Shown here: positions 32,544 to 42,635 of the stretch, one piece after another | Layout of the letters: each line of letters starts with the position of its first letter | How positions within the stretch are numbered: the first letter of the stretch is position 1 | NCBI GenBank assembly: GCA_020636225.1 | Contig: JACJYI010000004.1 | Span: forward strand, 186,001-250,000 | Length of the DNA stretch: 64,000 nucleotides | Direction: 5' to 3' | Origin: Lewinellaceae bacterium | GTDB lineage: Bacteria; Bacteroidota; Bacteroidia; Chitinophagales; Saprospiraceae | Notes under the pieces: model-generated | Databases searched by the model: none | Seen by the model: only the letters and a program-made list of their open reading frames with translations | What the model was told of the DNA's origin: nothing | Position numbers and translations under genes: made by a program

Positions 32544-35500
32544 TTATTGCTTGATGACTTTACGTACCCACAGAGGGACACCTTCACGCATCATTTTAAC
32601 CATGTACAGACCGGGGGGAAGCTCGTTCAGGGAAAAGGTAATCCCCTGTTCTCCCGTATTCAGGATCAGGGTTTTAACGGATCTTCCAAGCAGGTCCATG
32701 AGTTGAAGCTGACAGGTTCTGGCTACTGGACCATCAAAATGAATGGTCAGGTCGCCTGAGGTAGGATTTGGAAAGAGACGCACATTTCTGCCTTCAGGCA
32801 GCTCATCGACGACATTCACAAAGTCCTTACATTTACCGAATGTATCTGCCAGGAACAGGGACTCGATCACATCAGGGTCCAGTGCACGATCAAAGATCTC
32901 GATTTCATCAAGAGCATACTCTGTACTCAGTGCCATAGGAGAAAGGTGTGTACTTCCAATCAAGAGTGGATAGCTGCTGGTTGCACTTTCTGATGACGCA
33001 AGATTCACAAATGGGGACCCATCCTGTTGCCCATCAATGTAAAGGGTAACTGATCCAGGAGAAGTAGAGCGATCAACTGTGACGGCAACATGATGCCACT
33101 GTTGAGGATTCAACGTACCGACACTCGTATACTGCTGACTCCCGATAAAGAATCCCAAATGGTAGGTCCCATTCACAAAGAACATATACCCTGACCCCGA
33201 AGATAATGGGTCGTGCTTGTCTACGATGGGGGCAAAATCGGTCGGTGTGTTGCCTCCCACCTTATTGATCCAGGTATCAATGGCAAAACTCCCAGTCGTC
33301 CCAAAGTCCAGGCTCGGATCGGAAGGTACGACCACATAGTTCTGGCCGGGATCGGTGAAGTAGAATTGGCCATCTATATGAGGTTGAAGGGGTATCCCCG
33401 GATTTTCGATCCCACCCGAATTGATCGCAGGTCCGGTGACAGAGCCGCTATTCGGACCCATAATATCTGCAACCGTCGTTCCGGATGCTTCATCAAGAGG
33501 CCACCAGGCGACCATTCCCTGAGGTGGATCGATACATGGGCAGATGACGTAAACATCCTCACACTTCTCGAAAGACCAACAGACTGCTCCTGAAGGGTCC
33601 ACCTCCTCCAGACGATAACAAACCGTATAATTTCCGGTAGCAGATGTATATGCATGGGAAACGGTCATATTATTCCCTACGGCTGGAGACCATGTGGCCG
33701 GTTGATCGCCCCACAGGTAACTGATTTGCCAGCAATCATCCAGGCCCTCTGCCGTATAACTGATAAAACAGTCTCCCAATATTCCGTTTGTTTGAATATT
33801 TGGTGCAGCAGCGAAGAATGTACTGGAGTCCGTGCAACATGTCCCGCAAACGAGTGTGATCGTATCGCAAATCAGTTTTTCCAGGCAGATCTGCCCGGAT
33901 GAATCCCGTTCAATACCCAGGTAACAGACCTCATAGGCATCACTGCCCACATAGGAATGCATCACCATGCTGCCAGAGGGGAAAGGGCCTGTTGATACAA
34001 CCCCGTCTCCCCAATCCACAAATTCTATCTCGTCATTGCAACCTCCCAGATTGCCAACACTCAGGGTGGCCTTGCATGAATCATTGTTCACGGCGACTGA
34101 AACAGCGTTCTGCAGATTGCTGCAAAAGAGGTCCAAATCCTTGCAACATGAATCCTGGTCCATTGACTGTGTCAAACAGATATCATCCAGGCCGAAATCA
34201 CGGTAATCCCCGGAGGAGACTTGTTCAATAGACAAGGTAAATGGTCCAACCGCATTACATGGGCAGTTCCAATTCACAATATGTTGACTCCACGGGGGTA
34301 TGGTTTGAACAACTGCGACTGTACCAATCACCGTAGGTTGGTTGTTGCCATCATAGATGACAATGTTCAAATCAAAATTCTGATTGAACAGATCATATGC
34401 ACTTGCTGTCCAGAAGGAAAGACAGTATGTCTTACAGGGAAGAATGCCCACCGATTGTCTCCAAACTACAGGCTGAATGCCGTTATCATCCCCATCGATC
34501 AAAAGAAAGTTCCCGGTGCACAACTGTGGTGGCGTATGATCACAGACATCCGGCCATCCGGAGCATTTCTCCGTGAAGTTTGTTCCTACACAGTAGGTGC
34601 CAGACTGACATGTAGAACATTGTCCGTTTACGGGTCCTGCCAGATCTGATCCAAAATAATTATCCCCGAATGAGAAATTCCCGTTAGTCACCAGATTTGT
34701 ACTGGCCGGTTCGTTCGGCGAGCAGGCGCATGACTCGCAGGCATCCCTGATCCAGACGATCTTGCATATGCAGCTGTCTGATGAACCGGAGCAACCAGTG
34801 CTCAGGGTGAGACAATAAGTTCCGGGATCGGGCATTCCTGAAGCAGGAAAGAGCAAATTCAGCGTGTTAGTGCTTATTCCGGATTGGAGGGAACTGTCCG
34901 GAAGTAATAACTCCCAGGTGACCGTTGTCGCGTCGCAAACTTCTCCGGTTGATGAGTTGATGCATCCAAAAAAACCAGAAAGGCTCACATCAAGTGCTTG
35001 ACACGGGAAAAGGGGAATATTCCCAACATGGGGATCACAGGTCACGGGATAGAACGCAGATCCGTACTGAAACATCAGGTCTGAATAACATACGCAGATT
35101 GAATCGCATTCGACCGATACGACAAAAGAACAAGTGGATGTATTCATGCAGTCATCTGTCGCCGTCCAGATAACTGTAGTGGCTCCCTGAGGATATGTAC
35201 CACTTGCATCGGCCGATCCATTGAAGTTGTTCGTCAGGGTTATGGATGGGTCACAATTATCCACCCCGGTCGGTGAGGTCAAGACCAGATAGGCTTCACA
35301 TGCACCTGTTGGACTCAAGATGCCTTTGACCATTGTATCGGACGGGCAACCATTCAGAAGTGGACCCTTGTCATCTATGATAAAGATCAACTGTTCACAC
35401 ATATCCACATTCCCACAAGAATCCATTGCCTCCCATGATCGCTCAATGATTGCGTCACAAGGAAGACTGCCAGTGACCATATCGGAATAAATGATGGTGG

Positions 35501-36437
35501 GATTGGCGGTACAATTGTCCGTCGCAACAGCAATACCAGTAAATGCAGGGCTTTGATCCTCATCACATTGAATGAGGGCATCAGGAGGGCAATTGAGTAC
35601 CGGAGGAATAACGTCAGATGACGTAACTTGATCGCAATATGTCGCCATGCACTGGTCAAATGACACGGTCAAACACACATCAAAATTACCACAGGATGAG
35701 TAGGCGTGCGATGGATCCTCCAGGTTGGAGGTGTTAGGAGGATTCCCGGGCTCACCAAAATTCCATGCATACACAAGGGGAGATGGACCGACTGATTGAT
35801 TGGTGAAGTCAATCTGCATGCCACACGTGACAACAGGCTGCCAGGTAAAACCTGCCTGTATATCTGGTCCGAATTCGATGTCGTCGATACCAAAATCTCG
35901 CTGCCCATCACCAGTCAATTGCCGGATCGCAATCGTACTGCCTGAACTAGCCACCCATGAAAATGAAAACTGCGTCCAGACGGGGCCAGGTTGCACGGTA
36001 AAGACCGCTCCAGGCAAGAGTACTCCATCCACTGCGAGGCCGAGTTCAAAGGTATTACTATACACATTGGCTGTCCAGAAAGAGAAACAGTGGGTAACCC
36101 CGGGCACTAGACTCACTGTTGTAACCCACACATCCGCAGGGCTCGATTGATGACCGTCTATGATCAGGAAATTACCACCACCGGAGGTATGATCTCCCAA
36201 GTTGGGCCAACCACTGCACTTTGTCTGAAAATTAGTTCCTACACAATACGATTCCCCGCTGCACAGACAACTTTGATTCAAATCACTGGTGAATCCAACA
36301 TCCCCCAATTCGAAGTCCCCATTTGTGAGAACATTGCAACACTGATTCTGTGCCATTCCCACTGACATCAAAGCGAACTGGCAAGCCAGGATCAGACAAA
36401 TCCGAATAGCAAGAAGTAATGCCCTTTCCATACTCAT
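32544..36437 (-). CDS. Giant T9SS-exported surface protein: PKD, HYR, LamG
   Basis: 1,297 residues with signal peptide MSMERALLLAIRICLILACQFALMSVGMAQ. In order: a Cys-paired jelly-roll module (NGDFELGDVGFTSD...GDHTSGGGNFLIIDG...FGIDDIEFG), a PKD domain (AGFTWQPVVTCGMQIDFTN...YAWNFGEP), and two HYR-like modules (PPVLNCPPDALIQCDEDQ, GPLLNGCPSDTMVKG). A second jelly roll (NLVTNGNFSFGDNYFGSD) and further PKD-like modules follow, then a LamG-like lectin fold (LDFGTTGSFAIDTWINK...WHHVAVTVDRSTSPGSVTLYIDG). The end is a type A T9SS sorting domain (VRLFPNPTSGDLTIHFDG...LPPGLYMVKMMREG). Very Cys-rich, so probably disulfide-stabilised on the surface. The NGDFE jelly roll resembles that of the three adhesins at 42-55 kb. 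Confidence 0.85.
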   Translation of the reverse strand: MSMERALLLAIRICLILACQFALMSVGMAQNQCCNVLTNGDFELGDVGFTSDLNQSCLCSGESYCVGTNFQTKCSGWPNLGDHTSGGGNFLIIDGHQSSPADVWVTTVSLVPGVTHCFSFWTANVYSNTFELGLAVDGVLLPGAVFTVQPGPVWTQFSFSWVASSGSTIAIRQLTGDGQRDFGIDDIEFGPDIQAGFTWQPVVTCGMQIDFTNQSVGPSPLVYAWNFGEPGNPPNTSNLEDPSHAYSSCGNFDVCLTVSFDQCMATYCDQVTSSDVIPPVLNCPPDALIQCDEDQSPAFTGIAVATDNCTANPTIIYSDMVTGSLPCDAIIERSWEAMDSCGNVDMCEQLIFIIDDKGPLLNGCPSDTMVKGILSPTGACEAYLVLTSPTGVDNCDPSITLTNNFNGSADASGTYPQGATTVIWTATDDCMNTSTCSFVVSVECDSICVCYSDLMFQYGSAFYPVTCDPHVGNIPLFPCQALDVSLSGFFGCINSSTGEVCDATTVTWELLLPDSSLQSGISTNTLNLLFPASGMPDPGTYCLTLSTGCSGSSDSCICKIVWIRDACESCACSPNEPASTNLVTNGNFSFGDNYFGSDLAGPVNGQCSTCQSGTYCVGTNFTEKCSGWPDVCDHTPPQLCTGNFLLIDGDDNGIQPVVWRQSVGILPCKTYCLSFWTASAYDLFNQNFDLNIVIYDGNNQPTVIGTVAVVQTIPPWSQHIVNWNCPCNAVGPFTLSIEQVSSGDYRDFGLDDICLTQSMDQDSCCKDLDLFCSNLQNAVSVAVNNDSCKATLSVGNLGGCNDEIEFVDWGDGVVSTGPFPSGSMVMHSYVGSDAYEVCYLGIERDSSGQICLEKLICDTITLVCGTCCTDSSTFFAAAPNIQTNGILGDCFISYTAEGLDDCWQISYLWGDQPATWSPAVGNNMTVSHAYTSATGNYTVCYRLEEVDPSGAVCWSFEKCEDVYVICPCIDPPQGMVAWWPLDEASGTTVADIMGPNSGSVTGPAINSGGIENPGIPLQPHIDGQFYFTDPGQNYVVVPSDPSLDFGTTGSFAIDTWINKVGGNTPTDFAPIVDKHDPLSSGSGYMFFVNGTYHLGFFIGSQQYTSVGTLNPQQWHHVAVTVDRSTSPGSVTLYIDGQQDGSPFVNLASSESATSSYPLLIGSTHLSPMALSTEYALDEIEIFDRALDPDVIESLFLADTFGKCKDFVNVVDELPEGRNVRLFPNPTSGDLTIHFDGPVARTCQLQLMDLLGRSVKTLILNTGEQGITFSLNELPPGLYMVKMMREGVPLWVRKVIKQ

Positions 36438-37162
36438 ATTGGTTTAATGGGTGTGAACACGAATGATCTCATGGGCTCCAATTTCTCTCATTACTTCAAG
36501 ATCCATTGATGCGTTATGAATTTGGTTAGATCGGATACTGATTCGGGCATCTACCGTTTGCATTCGGTTCATCCAACTCCATTTCGTAAAGAAGCAATCC
36601 TGCGCATCCGCCTACTAAATAGACCATCTATAAACAGGTATTGAAGCTCGCCATAAAACAAACCTTGTTTTATGCTCTTCACAACATTCGTCCATGAATA
36701 GACCCCTTCCCTGGAAAAAAAATTTGAAATCGGCGTCCAGATCCGATCCACTGGTCACCCCTTCCTATCAGTATTCAAAACCTGCTATCCATCAAAAACC
36801 GTCCACCCCTACCTGATCAAGAAAGAGTCTACCTTTAACTGTCCACGCCCAACGAAGTGCAAACCAAAGAACTTGGATCCCACTTCATCAACTGAAACAA
36901 TGATAGGTCAGCTAACTGAACAGTTCGTATCCTCCGGGAAAAGGCCTAATCGTCGGCCCCCAATTCCACCTATCCATAGCAATTGACTTGATCCTGGCAA
37001 ACGAACTTGGTGAAAAGCCTTCATAAGGTAAGCAGTTCAACAACTACGAAAGGGTTAATCAGATCCCACCGAAAAAACACCTACCTTTCTTTCACCAGGC
37101 ATCTGATGGACGTGCCAACTGTACACATGACCCTCAATTTCCGCCCTTTCAATTCCGAATGG
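36438..37162. other. Divergent intergenic region
   Basis: About 725 bases between two divergent genes with no protein-like frame and no obvious repeat. It must hold the promoters of both the surface protein and the sensor kinase. I could not pick out a convincing -33/-7 pair. Confidence 0.4.
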
Positions 37163-39186
37163 ATGAATACCAGTAGCCATCTTGGCATACGGCTTATCAT
37201 GATCATCTGCTTTATTTCATCACTCTCCAACCTCCTGGCACAGTCGAGCCCACACCCGGTATTTAAACAGTATACATCTGACAATGGTCTGCCCAGTTCA
37301 GAGGTCTATGACATCATCCAGGACAACCAGGGATTTATATGGATCTCTACAGATAATGGCGTGAGTCGATTCGACGGATATGAATTCCATAATTTCGGGC
37401 CTCGTGAAGGGCTAAAAGAGAATGTGATATTCAAAATGCAACTGGATAGCCTGGGCCGAGTGTGGATGCAAGCCAATAATGGGAAACTCTTCTATGCGGA
37501 TCAAGACTCGATCCATCCCTACAAGAACAATGCTGTACTCCTGGAATATCCTGATAGACCGGATTATGCCAAAGGATTCATCCTTGAAGGCAACGGTGAA
37601 ACTGTCCATGTATCCACTTTGAAATATGGAGTCATCTCGATCATGCAAAATGGGGAATCTGACACATATTTTCGGGACTCCATACCCAACAGACAGATTT
37701 TCTCAAAAAACGATCAAACAATCTACGCACAGGCTGATTTATCAAATACAAACAGCGAAAACCAACGTCATATATTCAATACATCAGGAAAAGAGATTAT
37801 CAAATTACACTTTGTAGATAACTGCTCGAATGATTCCCCCATTACTATTTTCAGCCCAACCAACTCCACACATAAAACATTAAGAGTCATTTCCCTCTCT
37901 GGAAAAATGCTACTCATCCAATTTAATAATTCACTATGGTATATATACGATAAAAAAATACAATGGCACCGAAACTACTCAGATATCATCTTAGATGGCC
38001 TCATCCTTCCAGATGGTCGAATAATTCTGGGATTGGGAATGCATCGTGGAGTTCAGATTTATCATTCATTAAATGACATCAGATATGGTACTGGAAAGAG
38101 ATGGCTTCCAGGAAAAACTGTCAGCGACATATTCGTGGATAATGAAGAAAGTTTATGGCTTGCCACCAACGAGCATGGTATTTTCTATTGCCAAAATGGC
38201 TCACCATTGATCGATGACCTCGAGACTGGCCTACCTGACGAAGTAATCACTTCAATAGCCATTAAAGAAAGTAATAAAATATATGCAGGACTGAATAACG
38301 GCCAAATCATTCAATTGAACAATAATACCATTTATGCGCCCATTGCCAAACTACCATCCTCCCAACGAATTCGTGATATGCTATTTGAACATTCCATGGA
38401 TCAACTATGGATTGGTGGAGACTACCTGTATCTATTAAGAAATGAAAGCCTGAGTATCCAAAATTTCACCTATGACAATATTCAATATTCGATGGGCAAT
38501 CGCATAACAATGTCCCAATCAAACAATTTCAAATGGATATGTAGCTACGCGGGATTTATAGGCCTGGATCATCAAGGCTCACCCAAATTCGTGCTTCCAG
38601 GTTTCAGTGGCCGGGCATATATCGTACGTGAAGATCACAATGGTCGTGTCTGGGTTGGAAAATCCGGAGGTTTGTTTGAATGGCAAGACAATCATCTGAT
38701 AGATAGAACAAAATTGCATCCAGCATTTTCATTGCGTGTTGAAGATATCGAAATCATGCCAGACAGCACACTGGCAATTGCCACAAAAGGCGGAGGCGTC
38801 ATTTTATGGAAAGGAAATGAATTTGAACAACTGGGCACAAATAATGGACTTACAACCAATATGATTGAATGCTTGCATGCAGATACACATGGAAATTTAT
38901 GGGTCGGCACACTCAATGGCTTGAATCAGATTAGTGGTCCATGGGAAAATAGAAAAGTATATCAGATAACTAAATTCAATGGCCTGCCCTCCAATGAGAT
39001 CAACAGAATAGCATCATCCAGCAATATCGTTTGGGTGGCAACCAACAAAGGTCTTGCGCATTTTTCCTCAACCAGGCCAATTCATACGGATTCCCCCAAG
39101 CCAATCATCACTTCCATTCAAGCCAACGGCCAATCTGTCAAAATCGCCCAAGAAGTTAACCTGGGATGGGAAGAGAACAACGTTAC
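37163..39186 (+). pseudogene. Two-component propeller sensor kinase, 5' part (IS-interrupted)
   Basis: ATG 37163 gives signal/TM segment MNTSSHLGIRLIMIICFISSLSNLLAQ followed by ligand-sensing beta-propeller repeats of the two_component_propeller (Reg_prop) type. Visible units include YTSDNGLPSSEVYDIIQDNQGFIWISTDNGVSRFDG, DIFVDNEESLWLATNEHGIFY, VREDHNGRVWVGKSGGLFEW and LHADTHGNLWVGTLNGLNQI. The gene stops making sense at 39186, where a 1,585-bp IS begins. The open frame runs on to a chance stop at 39316 inside the IS. The remainder of the kinase is at 40777-41740. Excising the IS plus one 5-bp duplication joins 2,024 + 964 bases = 996 codons in frame. As it stands the sensor lacks the kinase core. 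Confidence 0.9.
39182..39186. repeat. Left target-site duplication of the IS
   Basis: GTTAC directly before the IS left end (TGGTTCAG). The same five bases follow the right end at 40772-40776. Confidence 0.85.
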
Positions 39187-39379
39187 TGGTTCAGCCCCCT
39201 ATAATTCAGACAATAAACTACGAGGGTTACTAATCACCTCTATGTGGCCTATCTTTGCTCCTGCGAGAGTCGACCGACGGCGATCATTAGACCGAAGTCG
39301 ATGCAGTATTGTGTAGGCCTACCAATACTTTTTTTATTTCTCAGCCCATCGAGGGCTTCAAAATAAGCGAGAGTCTCTC

Positions 39380-40375
39380 TCAGGTTCCCAATGCCCGATA
39401 GTCATATTTGGTGATCCACGGGATGCTCAGGATGTCCTGGTAAGCTACCTTAAGACCAAATTTAACCCTCCGCTTTTCTAAAGGTATCACTTCTATTTTA
39501 TCCTGCTCATACAGTGCCCAAAATTTCGACGGGGGTAACCCGTTGATGCTTCCATGGCTGCGGTCATTGTTATAGCTGGTGTAGAACTTCTTCAACCGTT
39601 GGCTCAGCATTTCCAGTGATACGAACTGATCCCTTTGGATGGCTTTGCCCAACGTGTAATGAAAGCTCTCAATATGCCCGTTCTCCTCTGGTGTATATGG
39701 GTGGGTAAACACCTGATTCAAATAGTTCTCCTTGAAGAAGCCAATGATCAGGTTTGAATTGAACTGCTTTCCATTGTCGTTCCTGACCTCGACGTCCAGT
39801 CGCTGTTCACGTATCCCAGCTGGTTGCAGGTAGTGTGTGATGATGTACTCCCACACAGCCTTGACCTGATGGCTTTTCATGGTATAGCCGATATCCCAAT
39901 GCAGGACATACCGGGTAAACGTATCGATCACAGTCAGGATAAATGCATACTTCCGTATGCCGTAAATCCAGACGTACTTGATATCCATCTCAATGATTTC
40001 CAATGGCCTAAGTGGTGCCACTCGCCGGTATTTTGCAAATTCACGCCCCGATCTTCTCCGCGGGCTTTCCAACAATATATACTCCAGCATCAATCGATAT
40101 ACTTTCTTGTGATTGATGTAATAACCCTGTATTTGCAAGGTCACAGCGATCAATCTGTACCCATTCGCCAGGTCTGGGTTGAGCTTGATCTCGACAATCT
40201 TCTGGACAACTTCGACGTTGTCAACCTCGTAGGTCAAATTTGTAGCAGGGTCTCGCCACAGCGTGCTACTGGATCGACAACGACCTGGCCTTACACCGCT
40301 CTGGACATAGTAGAATTGGTTCTTTGTCAGACCGGTTATGGTCAAACAATGATCACGCTTCAATCCTTGGGTCAT
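39380..40375 (-). CDS. IS3-family transposase orfB (DDE integrase domain)
   Basis: A 331-residue ORF with a retroviral-integrase-like rve fold. The first catalytic Asp is in EMDIKYVWIYG, the second in VRNDNGKQFNS, and the Glu in YTPEENGHIESFH, so DDE is complete. The N-terminal HTH_21-like part (KLNPDLANGYRLIAVTLQIQGYYINHKKVYRLM) is present. The reading frame is open upstream of this ATG (…EKEALVREYM…) back to the A9G run in orfA. The active protein is therefore probably an OrfAB fusion made by -1 frameshifting. The GKQFNSN and NDRSHGSINGLPPSKF segments are typical of the family. Confidence 0.92.
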   Translation of the reverse strand: MTQGLKRDHCLTITGLTKNQFYYVQSGVRPGRCRSSSTLWRDPATNLTYEVDNVEVVQKIVEIKLNPDLANGYRLIAVTLQIQGYYINHKKVYRLMLEYILLESPRRRSGREFAKYRRVAPLRPLEIIEMDIKYVWIYGIRKYAFILTVIDTFTRYVLHWDIGYTMKSHQVKAVWEYIITHYLQPAGIREQRLDVEVRNDNGKQFNSNLIIGFFKENYLNQVFTHPYTPEENGHIESFHYTLGKAIQRDQFVSLEMLSQRLKKFYTSYNNDRSHGSINGLPPSKFWALYEQDKIEVIPLEKRRVKFGLKVAYQDILSIPWITKYDYRALGT

Positions 40376-40386
40376 GTATTCTCGAA

Positions 40387-40719
40387 CTAAGGCTTCTTTC
40401 TCAGCTCGGGATACTTTTTTTTTAGAAGGTCATCCTTCAATTTCCCTTCAAGCTCTTTCTCCGCCAGAAGGAGTTTCAGTGCTTCATTTTCCTTCTCCAG
40501 GCGCTTGATCTCAGCCTGCTGATCTTTCATCGTTCGGTGATTCAGCCCATCCTCACCGTGCTTTGCCAGATTGTGCCTCCAATAGTAAAAGGTTGCAGGG
40601 TACAGATCATACTTTGCCAAGGTCACTTTTACCCCATTCTCCGCAGCTTCTCGGATGATGGCCAGCTTTTCATCCTTGGTGAACTTTTTGGTTCCAGATT
40701 CGGTCACTTTCATCGACAT
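40387..40719 (-). CDS. IS3-family transposase orfA (HTH, leucine zipper)
   Basis: 110 residues. An HTH_Tnp_1 helix-turn-helix (KFTKDEKLAIIREAAENGVKVTLAKYDLYPATFYYWRHNL) is followed by a leucine-zipper-like helix (DQQAEIKRLEKENEALKLLLAEKELEGKLKDDLLKK). Near the 3' end the mRNA reads CTA-AAA-AAA-AAG, an A9G slippery site at 40415-40423. A -1 shift there enters the orfB frame without any stop. The stop of orfA (40387-40389) lies 12 bases upstream of the orfB ATG. Confidence 0.9.
   Translation of the reverse strand: MSMKVTESGTKKFTKDEKLAIIREAAENGVKVTLAKYDLYPATFYYWRHNLAKHGEDGLNHRTMKDQQAEIKRLEKENEALKLLLAEKELEGKLKDDLLKKKYPELRKKP
40415..40424 (-). promoter_or_regulatory. Probable -1 programmed frameshift site (A9G run)
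   Basis: Nine A followed by G on the minus strand in orfA. The codon register after a -1 slip gives KKVSRAEKEALVREYM and runs straight into orfB. Confidence 0.7.
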
Positions 40720-40771
40720 AATTACAAATATTTATTCGTAATCCTGTCTGATTGCTTAGGGGGCTGTTACA

Positions 40772-40776
40772 GTTAC
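40772..40776. repeat. Right target-site duplication of the IS
   Basis: GTTAC immediately after the IS right end, matching 39182-39186. Confidence 0.85.
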
Positions 40777-41740
40777 AATAGCATTCCTTGCTGTCAACTA
40801 CAAAATGAATGGCCAAATCCAATATCGATACCGAATTGATCAAGGTGAATGGATATTAACACTGAACCGCTTGCTAAATTTTCCAAAATTGCCTTCAGGC
40901 GAACAACTTCTCGAGATACAAGCTCAAAACGAAAACCAGATCTGGAGCCCTTCCGCAGAATTGTTGCTCAACATCCTGCCTCCCTGGTGGGACACATGGT
41001 GGTCAAAATCAATCGGCATTCTGATCCTCCTCTTGACAGGATATAGAATCTATACATACAGAACTAATCAGATCATTCATGACAATAAGATCCAGAATCA
41101 GATCCTGGAATTGGAACGCTCAGCCCTTCAGGCCCAGATGAATCCACATTTTATCTTCAACTGCCTGAATTCAATCCAAAATTACATTGTACAAAGTGAA
41201 AAGGAATTGGCCATTCAATATCTCGGTCGATTTGCCAGCTTGATCAGAAGCACATTAAATGCATCAGTTGCCGGGAAAGTCATAATATCTGAGGAGATTA
41301 ATTTGCTGAACAATTATCTGGAGCTTGAGAAGTTGAGATTCAAAAACAGATTCACGTTTGAGATCCTTGTAGATAATGAATTAGATATCTATTCTGAAGA
41401 ATTGCCACCCCTCTTGATACAACCGTATGTAGAGAACGCCATTTTACATGGAATTTCAAAAAGAAAACATGGAGGAATCATCACAGTATCCTTCTCGAAG
41501 GATGCTGACAATCTGATTGTCATCATTGAGGATAATGGTCCGGGCATAGATAATCTTGACGACGACATGACAAGATCGGGACTAAAAAAGTCATTTGGCA
41601 TGTCTATTACCAGGAATCGACTGGATTTGTTGTCATCTCACTCTGGTAGAAATGTTGTCGAAGTAGAAAACATCAATGATCCATCAGGAAACATTCTTGG
41701 AACTCGTGTTCGCATACAGATTAACCTGAATTCTGTATGA
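40777..41740 (+). pseudogene. Sensor kinase 3' part: Y_Y_Y domain end, TM helix, LytS-type kinase
   Basis: Continues the interrupted kinase. After the join the text reads NNV-TIAFLAVNYKMNGQIQYRYRIDQGEW, the classic Y_Y_Y domain strand pattern that follows propellers. Then comes a transmembrane helix (SIGILILLLTGYRIYTY) and a LytS/YehU-type His_kinase domain with AQMNPHFIFNCLNSIQNYI (phospho-acceptor His in NPHFIFN). The N-box-like LIQPYVENAILHGISK and the ATP-lid glycines in DNGPGID complete it. The segment from ATG 40805 could still be translated as a 311-residue membrane kinase lacking its sensor. The stop overlaps the regulator start (ATGA, 41737-41740). Confidence 0.9.
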
Positions 41741-42510
41741 ATATTCAAAAAAAAAACAGCATGAAGCGAATTGCAATAATTGATGACGAACAGGATGCAC
41801 GGCAAATGCTAAGGTCGATGATTATGTCACTCTGCCCTGATGTCGATATATGTGGAGAAGCGGATAATGTTCACAGCGCATTCATGATGATCCGTCAATC
41901 TCGGCCTCATGCGATACTCCTGGACATCTCCATGGAGGACGGGTCCGGATTCGATTTATTGGATAAATTTGAAAATCCTGATTTCCAGGTAATCTTTACA
42001 ACAGCATTTGATGAATTCGCCCTCAGGGCCTTTCGATATCATGCGCAGGACTATCTCCTCAAACCGATCAATCCTGTCGAACTCTCCCAGGCGTTAGACC
42101 GAATCACCACACATTCACCGTTGGAGGCATCCACTCAATTGAGTGACCTGATCAATAGCGTTCGTTCAGGCCAGCTAAAGAAAATCACCTTGACCAGCCT
42201 GGAAGGTCTTGTTTTCCTAAATCTGGATGAGATCGTTCGATTGGAATCAGATGGAAGTTATACCATCTTTTACATGATCAATCAGGATCGGCATATCGTC
42301 TCCCGCCCAATGAGAGAGTTTGAAGAACTGCTTCCTTCCAGAGAGTTCTTCAAACTCCATCAATCACATTTGGTGCAATTGAGCTTTGTCAAACGGGTTC
42401 TTCGTGAAGATGGGGGCCTCGCGCTGATGGAAGATGGTTCCAAAGTGCCTATTGCACGCCGACGAAAGGATGAGTTCCTGGAAACGATTCGAGAACGGTT
42501 CAAGATCTGA
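41737..42510 (+). CDS. LytTR-family response regulator
   Basis: 257 residues from ATG 41737, which overlaps the kinase stop by four bases (ATG 41761, MKRIAIIDDEQD, is the alternative). The receiver domain (about 10-125) has the acidic pocket IIDDEQD, the phospho-acceptor Asp63 in ILLDIS, and the conserved LLKPINPVEL lysine. The LytTR DNA-binding domain (about 148-255) has ITLTSLEGLVFLNLDEIVRLESDGSYTIFY, RPMREFEELL and FFKLHQSHLVQLSFVKRV. It should be activated by the upstream propeller kinase, whose gene is interrupted by an IS. It lies 126 bases upstream of the adhesin cluster, an obvious candidate target, although no operator could be recognised. Confidence 0.92.
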   Translation: MNIQKKNSMKRIAIIDDEQDARQMLRSMIMSLCPDVDICGEADNVHSAFMMIRQSRPHAILLDISMEDGSGFDLLDKFENPDFQVIFTTAFDEFALRAFRYHAQDYLLKPINPVELSQALDRITTHSPLEASTQLSDLINSVRSGQLKKITLTSLEGLVFLNLDEIVRLESDGSYTIFYMINQDRHIVSRPMREFEELLPSREFFKLHQSHLVQLSFVKRVLREDGGLALMEDGSKVPIARRRKDEFLETIRERFKI

Positions 42511-42635
42511 TCCATGACATTTGTACTCCCGGAGATACTGGCTGAAAGGGTTTTCGAGTCCTCATTCAATGATCAATTCCCTTGATTCTCACAAAATCCC
42601 CTTAATTTCCGAATTCATTTGCCAATATCTCACCC

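Larger units (their letters stand above)
39187..40771 (-). mobile_element. IS3-family insertion sequence, 1,585 bp, apparently intact
   Basis: The ends are imperfect inverted repeats. The left reads TGGTTCAGCCCCCTA then, four bases later, TCAGACA. The right end read inwards is TGTAACAGCCCCCTA then, five bases later, TCAGACA. TG..CA termini, 5-bp GTTAC duplication, and minus-strand orfA and orfB in overlapping frames are all standard for IS3. The orfA-orfB register is -1, with an A9G slippery run at 40415-40423. It lies inside the propeller kinase gene. Confidence 0.92.

Noticed and set aside
36569..36751. 60-codon frame in the divergent intergenic region
   Set aside because: Short, no homologous pattern and no start context.
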